This document shows, one piece after another, positions 17,701 through 24,815 of a stretch of 64,000 bases of DNA. Below the pieces are notes generated by a model. It ran no database searches, was not told where the DNA came from, and saw only the letters and a list, made by a program, of their open reading frames with translations. The position numbers and the translations under genes are program-made. The stretch lies in assembly GCA_035555975.1 (NCBI GenBank), contig DATMFV010000079.1, positions 1 to 64,000 on the forward strand, read 5' to 3'. Positions within the stretch are counted from its first letter, which is position 1. Every line of letters starts with the position of its first letter. The stretch comes from DATMFV01 sp035555975. GTDB lineage: Bacteria; Verrucomicrobiota; Verrucomicrobiia; Chthoniobacterales; Chthoniobacteraceae.

Positions 17701-18622
17701 TTGGGAGGAAAAAGCGGGTGATCCGGAACTCTGGAGGCGTTCCATCCACAACAGCAACTACCGCGAACTGAACGCCTTTTTCGCGACCTGGATTCGCAGC
17801 GGCGACGACGACTGGCTCAATCTCGGCAGCCGCCTCTCGCTCTATCACATGATCTGGTCGCTGCCGATGCTTACCGAGGCTGAGGCGACGACCGATCGCG
17901 TCTGGCTGCCGCAATCGCTGGCCAACCAGATCACGCTCGGCGATCACACGATCCTGCGCAACCGCGTCTATCCGCGCCATGTCGTCAGTTGGGAAAATGC
18001 CACGGGGGCGTTCACGCCGCTGGTGCGTTCCCACGCGCCGGATCACCTGAAAGTCGAAATCTGGAACCTGGAGGAGAAGCCGGTCAGCGTGCAGGCACGC
18101 CTCTGGCGGCTCAACGCCGGGGAATACGAACTGACGCTCACCCCCCGTTTGTGGAAGGCGGACCAGCCGGGCGCTCCGGTGCGGAGCAAGGCTTCACTGG
18201 AGCGTTACAGCGCCGTTCCGGTCGACCTCCCTGCGGGCTCCGTGGTGACTCTGGAAGCCCGGCTCATCGGGGCTGCGGACGACATCCGCCAGCGAAGCGA
18301 CCTTGCCATCAGTCCTCTCGATGCCCGTTACCTGCCGGAGAAAAAAGTCGTGCAGGGCAATGTCTACAACATCGGCTCACGGGAGAGCGGCGAATTTGAA
18401 GTGGTCGCCACCGGTCCCGACGGCAAGCCGGTCTATCAGAAAACCTTCCGCTCTCTGCCTCCGCCGAAAAATTTCGAAACCGCACGCCATCCCGTGGAGA
18501 TTCCCGTCGCCGACCCGGACCAGCCGTTGACGATCACGCTCCGGGGAAACGGAAAGGAGATCACGCTCTTTAACAACCGCGTGACGCTGACCCCCGCCCG
18601 ACAGCAGGGGCCTATCGAATAG
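14795..18622 (+). CDS. Large exported protein with LamG-like and helical-barrel regions
   Basis: A 1275-residue protein that I cannot name. It has an N-terminal export signal after an arginine-containing stretch (hydrophobic run ACFSLLIAIAP, then AADD). A LamG/concanavalin-like domain covers about residues 85-270, with the typical GQWYHVAVTWD and ALYIDGEL signatures. A middle region has mixed strands, and a helical part near 690-1030 (GEFGAPDGINDDTD, many aromatic residues) resembles an alpha/alpha toroid as seen in polysaccharide lyases and glycosidases. The end near 1170-1260 resembles a CARDB-like beta domain. It starts with GTG. A secreted polysaccharide-active or binding role is inference. 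Its stop lies one base from the convergent carbonic-anhydrase-like gene. Confidence 0.75.
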   Translation: MKVFPTPWSPPSAEPFLRRWISRFRLACFSLLIAIAPRCGIAADDHRVFELPFTGGSLDASLHNGPGKPIHQARVTPAEGPGGRPAVSIPVEGQLIYEGSGNFFIPAGTLSFWWRADAPPLRVETDLLSLSSLQRFYFSRWLRLVTRGGRIAVTLYHGNSAEVFDDEGAVPSTARPRKRIRHELAAKEKIVAGQWYHVAVTWDMARGVALYIDGELAREVNIPWYYAGNANHISLGCRSSSYSKAATARFPQSFAALTTFDCWLEPDEIARLAQGQPVTPKADLAPMLEERALRMGLTAETPLPEAPLSAAEGDALYLTQIGVPVAHDVLRRSYAALDGDPGRAWPMYQGYSNSGQTLRITPVANPPLTTVQALGSGRMRFEALTAEGKREPLLDLEASAATLVGATRAAPLPVKQVEVHREDGVLFHVALLNAARHPFPVDGKEGWNFHPLAPGKPEQQPLVGLEFAPEDRTLLAAAPAPVSGSGLALPARRAIHLLGPAAPRQQGIGAVALDLAVRNAPEKTEVAVMVIDPTNYERRTFYANARFVREGKTADGKARLVVDLRNLVYPQGGSPWIVLYLSEALQIDLAASRLGLQNVSLMAAKREFVPDQLALVQDDFQERSEGRPWGHDPGKIKLLGTLLRRIDLLRELSPGDPLIEGYWHWTHPKEAPPLVSLPKVPAAIPPWAFYTHQSIGLFRDAAHWWIDNRQSETGEFGAPDGINDDTDLIQDWLAIDLMHGPDEKIRHAVDKVADISWRLKTIDGISKQITDTLHIYEWGINAQTLAFVLRYGDPVYYTRLLRFASHYPELMSEACEGRHLHFKSWYFGASRIVTEGVYARDIQLNALLLQPAMLLAWYNGDEEATRVLTRWSASMRDHVEAQAGKTRRVPGASVEMPSGKTRAEDHFGTAYTSALWASYELTGDKSYLDFIGSMINYEITRPPLFHTLRTSSVAPSYLAATGDDRWDAYWEEKAGDPELWRRSIHNSNYRELNAFFATWIRSGDDDWLNLGSRLSLYHMIWSLPMLTEAEATTDRVWLPQSLANQITLGDHTILRNRVYPRHVVSWENATGAFTPLVRSHAPDHLKVEIWNLEEKPVSVQARLWRLNAGEYELTLTPRLWKADQPGAPVRSKASLERYSAVPVDLPAGSVVTLEARLIGAADDIRQRSDLAISPLDARYLPEKKVVQGNVYNIGSRESGEFEVVATGPDGKPVYQKTFRSLPPPKNFETARHPVEIPVADPDQPLTITLRGNGKEITLFNNRVTLTPARQQGPIE

Positions 18623-18623
18623 G

Positions 18624-19157
18624 TCAACCCTGTCTGCGGAGGTAATGGCGCGAGAGATCGACGTACTTGGTCGCCCAGTGCGCGATGTCGGCCTGTTCGG
18701 CGAGGTCGAGCTGGCGCACCACCTTGGCCGGGGAGCCGAGGACGAGCGAGCCGGGCGGGATTTTTTTCCCTCCGGTCACGAGCGCTCCTGCGCCGATGAT
18801 GGAGCGCGCGCCGATTTCCGCTCCATCGAGGATCGTCGCCCCCATGCCGACGAGCACTTCGTCCGCAATCGTGCAGGCGTGGAGGATCGCCTTGTGCCCG
18901 ACGGTGACCAGTTCGCCGATCAGCGTCGGGTAGTCGTCCGCCAGGTGAACCACGCAGCCGTCCTGAATATTGGAGCGGGGCCCGAGGTGGATGCGGTTGA
19001 TGTCGCCCCGCAGCACGGAGTGAAACCAGACGCTCGACTCCTCCTCCAGCGTGACATGGCCGATCAGCGTCGCGTTGGGCGCGACAAACGCGCTCGGGTC
19101 AATGGCGGGGGTCTGTTCAAAAAACCGCTTCAGTCGCTCTTCAAAGGTGATTTCCAT
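18624..19157 (-). CDS. Gamma-carbonic-anhydrase-like hexapeptide-repeat protein
   Basis: A 177-residue left-handed beta-helix protein of the YrdA/PaaY/gamma-carbonic-anhydrase group. The three zinc-type histidines are visible in the segments QDGCVVH, VGHKAILHAC and its HAC continuation. Hexapeptide repeats such as IGARSIIGAGALV and the ending LVLGSPAKVVRQL are standard. Many members are uncharacterised, and carbonic anhydrase activity is not guaranteed. The start at 19157 (MEITFEERL) is chosen over a GTG four codons upstream. It is convergent with the large exported protein gene. Confidence 0.88.
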   Translation of the reverse strand: MEITFEERLKRFFEQTPAIDPSAFVAPNATLIGHVTLEEESSVWFHSVLRGDINRIHLGPRSNIQDGCVVHLADDYPTLIGELVTVGHKAILHACTIADEVLVGMGATILDGAEIGARSIIGAGALVTGGKKIPPGSLVLGSPAKVVRQLDLAEQADIAHWATKYVDLSRHYLRRQG

Positions 19158-19322
19158 TTGGCCCGCCACTCTCTCATGAACAGGAGCGCCTTGGCAAGGA
19201 GGCGTGCGGAGCCGCAGTCCGAGCGGAAACTGCCACCTTTGGCAAGTTTCTCCTTGCGGTTCGGGAGTGGCGGGGCAATAGTGCCCCCGCTTTACGCAGC
19301 GGAAACGTTGCGTTGTTTTTGT

Positions 19323-19396
19323 CGGGGCGTAGCTTAGCTTGGTAGAGCGCCTGGTTTGGGACCAGGAGGTCGAAGGTTCGAATCCTTTCGCCCCGA
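19323..19396 (+). tRNA. tRNA-Pro(TGG)
   Basis: The cloverleaf is clear. Acceptor arms are CGGGGCG (19323-19329) and CGCCCCG (19389-19395) plus discriminator A. The D arm carries GCTTAGCTTGGTAGAGC. The anticodon stem is CCTGG/CCAGG with loop TTTGGGA, giving anticodon TGG at 19357-19359, and the T arm is AAGGTTCGAATCCTTT. TGG reads proline CCA and, by wobble, other CCN codons. No CCA end is encoded. The SLC13 gene ends six bases downstream on the other strand. Confidence 0.96.
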
Positions 19397-19402
19397 TTTT
19401 CT

Positions 19403-21256
19403 TTATTTGACCCCGATCTCCAGCGGGAACAGGAGCGGGATGATCCAGATGGCGATCGCCATCACGATCGCGGTGAAGGGGACGCCGATCTTGACGAAAT
19501 CAAAGAACCGGTAGCGACCGGGTCCGAGCACCAGCGTGTTGACGGGGGAGGAGACCGGCGTCATGAACGCGCACGAGGCGGCGATCGCCACGGTCATGGC
19601 AAACGGGAGCGGTGACGCCTTGAGGTAATGTGCCACGCTGAGCGCGATCGGCGCCATCAGGACCGCTGTGGCGGTGTTCGAGATGAAAAGACCGGTGGCC
19701 GCCGTCATGGCGAAGAGCGCGGCAAGGACGAGGTGGGTATGGGTTCCGTGCAACAGCCCCATGAGGTGGTCGACGGCGAGCGAAATACCGCCGGTGGTTT
19801 CCAGTGCCCGGGCGAACGGCATCATCCCGACGATCAGGATGAGGCTCTGCCAATGGATCGACTTGTAGGCGCTGTTCATGTCGATACAGCGGAAGAGCCC
19901 CATGACGAGGCACGCGATCAGCGCGGCGATAACATTGGGGACGATGCCGGCGACCATCAGCGCCACCATCAGGAGAAGCGCCCCGAGGGCGTACGGGCGC
20001 TGGCTTGCCGCAGGGGCCGCGTCGTCGATCTCGGCGGGGAGGCTCAAGACCAGAAAATCGTGCGTCTGCGCCTGCAACCGGCGGATCGCCTTCCACGAAC
20101 CGGCCACCAGCACGGTGTCACCCATTTGCAGCTTCTCCTCCAGAAGCGTCCCCTCCACCGGTTTGCCTTTCCGGCGCAGGCCGACGACGCTCAGGCCGTA
20201 CCGGGTGCGGAAGGCGTGGTGAATCAAGGTCTTGCCGACCAGGAGCGATTCCGGAGGGATCGCCACCTCGGCCATGCCGACCTCGTTGGCGCGGTCCATG
20301 AAGTAGAGCCCCTGAAGCGGGAGCGGCACCACGCCGAGGCTTTCCGCGAGCCGGTCCGGGTCGTGCGCCGGATTGCCGGGATCGAAGCGATCGACGAGGA
20401 GGATGTCGTTGCGCTCGATCCTCGTGCGCGCCGTCGGCTGGATCAGTTCGTGGCTCAACTGGGTCGGCCGCTCAATGGCGATGATGTTGATGCCGTGGTT
20501 CTGGCGGAGGTTGAGCGTGTCGAGCCGTTTGCCGACGAGCGGCGAGCCGGTCGCGACCCGCAGGCGGCAACCCCGCTTTTCCAGCCGGTAGTCGTGAATC
20601 AGATGCGTGAGCCCCCGGCGGCCCCGTTCCGAATCGGTGCCGTCGCTCCTTTCCACCAGCCAGCGCCGGGCGACCAGCATGTAGCCGACGCCGACTGTCA
20701 GGACGATCAGGCCGATCGGCGTAAAGCTGAAAAAGGAGAACCCGGGATGGCCCGCCTGTTTGAGCGCGCCGTCGAGCACCATATTGGGCGGGGTGCCGAC
20801 GAGCGTCATCATCCCGCTGGTCAACCCGGCGAAGCTGAGCGGCATCATCAGGCGGCCCGGGTGAATCCCAAGCTGGCGGGCGATGCTGATCACAACCGGG
20901 ATGAAGACCGCGACCACGCCGGTGGAACTCATCACCGAGCCGAGCCCCGCCACGGCGATCATCAGGAGCACGAGCAGGCGCGTCTCGCTGTTGTGCGCCT
21001 TGCCGACGAGCCACGCGCCGACCTCGTGGGTCACTCCGGTGCGCACCATTCCTTCGCCGACGACAAAGAGCGCGGCGATGAGGATCACGTTGGGATCGCT
21101 GAACCCGGCCAGCGCCTCCGGTACGGTGACGACCCCCGCCAGCGGCAGGAGGACGATCATCAGGAGGGCGACGACATCCATGCGCGGCCGGTTGGCGACG
21201 AAAAGCGCCATGCAGACGGCAAGAAGGCCGAGAACTTTAAGGAGGTCGGGATTCAT
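19403..21256 (-). CDS. SLC13-family permease with two TrkA-C (RCK-C) domains
   Basis: A 617-residue inner-membrane transporter of the divalent anion:sodium symporter superfamily. Two hydrophobic halves of several helices each flank a soluble central region (about residues 210-390) that contains two RCK-C/TrkA-C-like modules (GSPLVGKRLDTLNLR and ESLLVGKTLIHHAFR). The first half has the GTPPNM motif and the second has the SNTATAVLM and TPVSSPVNT motifs expected for SLC13/ArsB folds. Substrates in this subfamily include sulfate, dicarboxylates and others, so the substrate is left open. It is separated from rsfS by 44 bases on the same strand and may be the distal gene of nadD-rsfS. Confidence 0.88.
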   Translation of the reverse strand: MNPDLLKVLGLLAVCMALFVANRPRMDVVALLMIVLLPLAGVVTVPEALAGFSDPNVILIAALFVVGEGMVRTGVTHEVGAWLVGKAHNSETRLLVLLMIAVAGLGSVMSSTGVVAVFIPVVISIARQLGIHPGRLMMPLSFAGLTSGMMTLVGTPPNMVLDGALKQAGHPGFSFFSFTPIGLIVLTVGVGYMLVARRWLVERSDGTDSERGRRGLTHLIHDYRLEKRGCRLRVATGSPLVGKRLDTLNLRQNHGINIIAIERPTQLSHELIQPTARTRIERNDILLVDRFDPGNPAHDPDRLAESLGVVPLPLQGLYFMDRANEVGMAEVAIPPESLLVGKTLIHHAFRTRYGLSVVGLRRKGKPVEGTLLEEKLQMGDTVLVAGSWKAIRRLQAQTHDFLVLSLPAEIDDAAPAASQRPYALGALLLMVALMVAGIVPNVIAALIACLVMGLFRCIDMNSAYKSIHWQSLILIVGMMPFARALETTGGISLAVDHLMGLLHGTHTHLVLAALFAMTAATGLFISNTATAVLMAPIALSVAHYLKASPLPFAMTVAIAASCAFMTPVSSPVNTLVLGPGRYRFFDFVKIGVPFTAIVMAIAIWIIPLLFPLEIGVK

Positions 21257-21300
21257 CGCTCGGCAGGCGTTTCATACCCTCCGCCCCGGCGCTCGCCGGA

Positions 21301-21669
21301 TCAGGCCGCCCCGGCTTCGGGAGGGACCGGCAGCTCCAGCCTCGGCGCGTCGTTCCAGAGGTCTTCGAGACCGTAAAAACTCCGTTTCGACTCGTGGAAG
21401 AGGTGGACCACCACGCCGCTGAAGTCGATGACGATCCATTGGCTGGAGGCGTTGCCGTCGACCGAAATCGGGCGTACCCCGTGGTGCTCGCGAAGCTGCT
21501 TTTCGAGGTCGTCGGAGAGCGCGCGAAGGTGCGGCTCCGAAGTGGCGGTGCAGATCACAAAAAAGTCGGTGAAGGTAAAGACCTCCCGCAGGTCGAGGAC
21601 GACCAGGTCGACGCCATGTTTTTCGTTCAGGATGGTCGAGCAGAGTTTCGCCAGGCTTTCAGATGTCAT
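21301..21669 (-). CDS. rsfS: Ribosomal silencing factor RsfS
   Basis: A 122-residue RsfS/Iojap protein, which binds ribosomal protein uL14 and blocks subunit joining when nutrients are short. Family marks are KHGVDLVVLDLREV, the TDFFVICTATSE core, SQWIVIDFSGVVVHLF and YGLEDLWNDAP. The ATG at 21669 overlaps the nadD stop by 4 bases, matching the common nadD-rsfS pair. An upstream open extension in the same frame is inside nadD and is not used. Confidence 0.95.
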   Translation of the reverse strand: MTSESLAKLCSTILNEKHGVDLVVLDLREVFTFTDFFVICTATSEPHLRALSDDLEKQLREHHGVRPISVDGNASSQWIVIDFSGVVVHLFHESKRSFYGLEDLWNDAPRLELPVPPEAGAA

Positions 21670-22238
21670 GATTGATAAAGGGAGTGCAGAGCAATGAGTT
21701 CGCGCACCCCCTCGGGTACTAGATAGCGGATCGACTGCCGGTTGGCAACCCGGTTGCGTACTTCCGTCGCGGAAAGGTCGATCCTCCGCTCCAGCGTGAC
21801 GTACGGGAGCGGGGCGAACGCCTCCTGCTCCCCGCCCCGGTTGAAGACGACAAACTCGACCATCCGGTGGAGTTCGTCGATGCGCCGCCAAGTGTGGAGC
21901 AGCGGCACGTTGTCGCGGCCGATCAGGTAAAAAAAACGGGCGTCCGCGCCGAAACGTTCGCGCATGGCGAGGATTGTGTCGACGGCGTACGACGGAGCGC
22001 CGGGGCGCTCCACCTCGTAGGTTTCGAGGTCGAAACGGGGCTCGTCGCCGATGGCCGCCTCGACCATCTGCGCGCGAAGCTCCGGCGAAGGGAGGGGAGT
22101 CTCGAGCTTGTGGGGCGAAACCGCAGCCGGCACGAAGTAGAGCCGGTCGAGCCCCAGGTGCTCCACCGCATCGCGCGCCACGATCAGGTGGCCGTGGTGG
22201 ATCGGGTTGAAGGTGCCGCCGAAAAAACCGATTTTCAT
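21666..22238 (-). CDS. nadD: Nicotinate-nucleotide adenylyltransferase
   Basis: A 190-residue NadD, which transfers AMP from ATP to nicotinate mononucleotide to make deamido-NAD. The N-terminal nucleotide-binding GGTFNPIHHGHL (with the HxGH signature) and the late DLSATEVRNRV motif (usual form ISSTxIR) are visible, together with YFVPAAVSPHK. It starts after a roughly 300-base leader with strong inverted repeats and is coupled to rsfS. No good Shine-Dalgarno sequence precedes the ATG. Confidence 0.95.
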   Translation of the reverse strand: MKIGFFGGTFNPIHHGHLIVARDAVEHLGLDRLYFVPAAVSPHKLETPLPSPELRAQMVEAAIGDEPRFDLETYEVERPGAPSYAVDTILAMRERFGADARFFYLIGRDNVPLLHTWRRIDELHRMVEFVVFNRGGEQEAFAPLPYVTLERRIDLSATEVRNRVANRQSIRYLVPEGVRELIALHSLYQS

Positions 22239-22272
22239 GATCTGAGGGACTTCGTTCCTGTTGCGTTTGCGT

Positions 22273-22500
22273 CGGTAAAATAACGTCGCCCGGGAGGCTT
22301 TCCGGCCTGCCGATGGGACCTTTTTACCGCAACACGGCTCTCCCGGCGACCGTAAAAAGCGGATGCCTGGAAATGACGCGGGAGAGATCGCCCCTTCCGG
22401 GGGCCGTCAGAATGCGGCCCCGGAAGAGGCGTCACGAAGCACTCTGCGGGAAAACGACTTGGGACAGCCAGCGGTATTGCGGCGGTCCGTTTTCCCGCAG
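22273..22500 (-). promoter_or_regulatory. Structured leader upstream of nadD with mutually exclusive stems
   Basis: This gene-free stretch contains several inverted repeats. A 13-base perfect stem has arms 22444-22456 and 22488-22500. A GC-rich hairpin has arms 22394-22406 and 22415-22426 with one bulged base. Closest to nadD, the segment 22320-22329 can pair either with 22352-22359 (8 bases) or with 22273-22280 (8 bases), but not both. The last pairing ends 35 bases before the nadD start. The layout resembles an attenuator or an unclassified structured leader. I do not recognise a known riboswitch. Confidence 0.5.
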
Positions 22501-22540
22501 GAAAACGAGAAAAGAAAACGGGTGGGGTGGAACCTTTCGG

Positions 22541-22780
22541 TTACGCGGCGAGCGCGACCGCCCCGAAATCGCACTCCAGGTCTGCTCGCGCAGCCTGACG
22601 GGCGATCGGCTCGGGGAGGCCGGCCTGCTGGTAAACCGTGGCCAACGCCGAGAGCATCATCCGGTAATCCGGGGCGGGCGTCAGCGGGTGGGTGGCGTTC
22701 GGGAGGGAAGCGCGGGTCGTCTGTCCTTCGGCAGACGGGCTGGTACTTCGTTCGTGGCTGTTTTGGATCGGTTGGTTCAT
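22541..22780 (-). CDS. Small hypothetical protein
   Basis: A possible 79-residue product (start MNQPIQNSHERS) with a Ser/Thr/Pro-rich, probably disordered N-terminal half and a helical C-terminal half containing MMLSALATVYQQAGLPEP. I recognise no family. It lies between a strong terminator hairpin (22842-22870) and the 13-base stem that follows its stop by 40 bases, a spacing consistent with a short independent transcript. There is no clear ribosome-binding site. It could be spurious; the frame-specific amphipathic C-terminus is the only positive sign. Confidence 0.35.
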   Translation of the reverse strand: MNQPIQNSHERSTSPSAEGQTTRASLPNATHPLTPAPDYRMMLSALATVYQQAGLPEPIARQAARADLECDFGAVALAA

Positions 22781-22841
22781 GGTAAAGCTAAAGGCACTCA
22801 TTGGTTTAATGCGGATGAATGGTGAAGTTTGGGCCTAAAAA

Positions 22842-22874
22842 AAACCCGCTACCTCTTTGGCAGCGGGTTTTTGG
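22842..22874. terminator. Bidirectional rho-independent terminator
   Basis: A hairpin with 9-base arms AAACCCGCT (22842-22850) and AGCGGGTTT (22862-22870) has an 11-base loop. It is flanked by an A-run on the left and a T-run on the right, so it can act on either strand. Its likely customer is the minus-strand YggU transcript arriving from 23174. Confidence 0.8.
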
Positions 22875-23173
22875 AAAATTTCTTGGTCGTTCTTTTCGAC
22901 TTTATTTTTTCTCCATCCCACTGCCGGGTTCGTCTTTCCAGACGTGGCAAAGGCAGGCATACGTGGCGAGACGACGCCCAGGTACCATGCCGCCCATGAC
23001 GACTGCAGGAATCGCTGCAAACGTGATGTCGGTGTGGTGGACGTGCGTCATGGCCGGATGAGAGAAGCTGTCAACGGGTTGAAATGAGATTGAAACGGGT
23101 CAGCGCGGACCGGGATGGTCCCTACAAATGTTCCAATCTGACGACGCTAATGAAGCAAACGGAGCGTCGGTCG
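22875..23173. other. Gene-free stretch of about 300 bases
   Basis: I see no convincing gene here. Short open frames on both strands run into the terminator or lack any family resemblance. A small GGACC/GGTCC inverted repeat near 23108-23122 is the only structure noted. It separates the terminator from the 3' end of the YggU gene. Confidence 0.5.
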
Positions 23174-23464
23174 TCAATGCTGTTTTTTCGTTTTTTCCAA
23201 AAAAATCAGCCGCTGTTCCTTTTCGTTTTCCTCCACTCCGTCGATGCGGACCACCTTCAACCGGGCGGTTTCGCCCCGAAGCAGCGTGACGGCGCTTGCG
23301 CGAACCTCGAAAAGTTCCCCCAAAAAACGGAGCAGTTCCGCATTCGCCTTCCCTTCGACGGCGGGGGACTTGATCTTGACTTTCAGGCGGTCGCCCATCC
23401 ATCCGACGACCTCGCTGCGGCGGGCGTTGGGGGTGATCTGGAGCGTCAGCGTCAGCGAACTCAT
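23174..23464 (-). CDS. YggU/DUF167 family protein
   Basis: A 96-residue protein of the YggU (DUF167) family. The diagnostic segments LQITPNARRSEVVG, LKVKIKSPAVEGKAN and the charged end are all present. Members are small, widespread and without an assigned biochemical role. It has no close same-strand partner; the divergent TPR gene starts about 140 bases away on the plus strand. Length is normal for the family. The neighbourhood gives no clue to function. Confidence 0.88.
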   Translation of the reverse strand: MSSLTLTLQITPNARRSEVVGWMGDRLKVKIKSPAVEGKANAELLRFLGELFEVRASAVTLLRGETARLKVVRIDGVEENEKEQRLIFLEKTKKQH

Positions 23465-23605
23465 GGGGCCGGATTTTGGTTCACCCGTTCTCCCGCGGCA
23501 ACCTCAAACGCCAACGGCACTTGTTTGTTGGCTGGCGCTTCTCCTTTTCGTTCGCAAGAGACTTGCCCTCGGGCCGGTTTCGACGCATTGGTTGATGGAT
23601 CGCCG

Positions 23606-24700
23606 ATGTCCCGAACCCGCCTTTTCACCCTCGTTATTTCGCTCCTTCTGCTGGGGGGAGCCGTCTGGGGGCTTTCCCGCTTTTTCCGGGCGCGACCGGC
23701 GTTTGAGAGCGAGGAGTTGACCACGCCGAAGCTGGTCCTCGAAAAACTCCCGCCGCTCAAGAGCCTCTATTTTACCCCGTCGGCGGTTGTGGCGCTGCGC
23801 GATGCGTGGGCTTCGCTTGAGCTTCCCGGCGCGGGGCCGCAGGACGATTACGCCGCCTTTGCCCGGTGTACCCACGACCCCGGGGCGTGGCGTCGGCTCG
23901 ATCGGGAGCGCCGGTTTGACACCGTCTGGCTGATGGGCGACCCGGCGGAGTACCGCCCGTTGCTCGACCACCTGCACGAATCGCCCGACTGGCAGCTTGC
24001 CTACCTCGACGCAACGAGCTTCCTTTTCCGGAGGGGGAGCGAGCCGCTCTGGAAACCGGCGGACCTCGACGCGCTCAAGCAACGCTTTGCCGATCATTCG
24101 AAGCGCGAACAGGCGGTGATGCGGGTCCACGTCGCCCAGCGCCTTGCGGCGATCCATGCGATGAACGAGGCCAGAACGCTTCTCGACGAAGCGCTCGCGC
24201 TTGACCCGGCTTCCGCTCCGGCCCTGACCCAACTCGCCTGCCACGAGGCGCTGCTCGGTCGGTGGGAGGCCGCCCTGGACGCCAGCACCCGGGCGCTCGA
24301 AGCCGACCCGGGATACCCGCCCGCCATGGCGGCCCATGCCGAGGCGCTTTTTGCATTCGGCAAGTTCGCTCAGGCGTTGAGCGTCACGCGCAAGCTGGTC
24401 AAGCTCGCCCCCCGCGACGGCCCGACCCTCTACCTCCACGCCAAGGTGACCCACGCCGCCAAGGCGCATGCGGAGGAGATCGAGGTGCTCAAGACGATCA
24501 TCGAAATCAACACCGGGCGCCACCTCCCGGTCTCCACCTGGCAGGTCTTTCTCGGCCAGGCTTACGCCGCGACCGGAGAGGCCGGGTCGGCGCTGGAAGC
24601 CTTTGAGAGCGCGCTCCAAAGCGGCCGGCTTTCCGACGCCGAACGGGAGTTTGCCGAAAAAGGGGTCGAACGGCTCCGGGGCCGCCGCGCCCTCCGGTAA
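23606..24700 (+). CDS. Membrane-anchored tetratricopeptide-repeat protein
   Basis: A 364-residue protein with a single N-terminal membrane segment (LFTLVISLLLLGGAVWGL), a periplasmic middle region, and a C-terminal solenoid with TPR-like repeats (ARTLLDEALALDPASAPALTQ, then ALEADPGYPPAMAAHAEAL, then further helices). Such proteins usually scaffold envelope complexes. The Met at 23606 is preferred because the open frame before it (to 23084) crosses the YggU gene and has no membrane or domain features. It is followed by the LolC-type gene after a 115-base gap, so shared transcription is possible. Confidence 0.75.
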   Translation: MSRTRLFTLVISLLLLGGAVWGLSRFFRARPAFESEELTTPKLVLEKLPPLKSLYFTPSAVVALRDAWASLELPGAGPQDDYAAFARCTHDPGAWRRLDRERRFDTVWLMGDPAEYRPLLDHLHESPDWQLAYLDATSFLFRRGSEPLWKPADLDALKQRFADHSKREQAVMRVHVAQRLAAIHAMNEARTLLDEALALDPASAPALTQLACHEALLGRWEAALDASTRALEADPGYPPAMAAHAEALFAFGKFAQALSVTRKLVKLAPRDGPTLYLHAKVTHAAKAHAEEIEVLKTIIEINTGRHLPVSTWQVFLGQAYAATGEAGSALEAFESALQSGRLSDAEREFAEKGVERLRGRRALR

Positions 24701-24815
24701 GCGTTCCCAAAATCGCTGAAAAATCTGGTTTCCTTCCGCTTCCGTTGCATGGATCATGCGAAGGAAAGGGACGGGAACGGCTGCCCTCCGGTTCCGCCCG
24801 TCCCATCGTTATCCC

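Noticed and set aside
22313..22825. 170-codon plus-strand frame across the nadD leader
   Set aside because: Crosses several strong hairpins, is Arg/Gly-rich, and resembles no family; the inverted repeats explain this region better.
23084..23605. N-terminal extension of the TPR gene
   Set aside because: It runs antisense through the YggU gene, and the membrane anchor right after 23606 marks a natural N-terminus.
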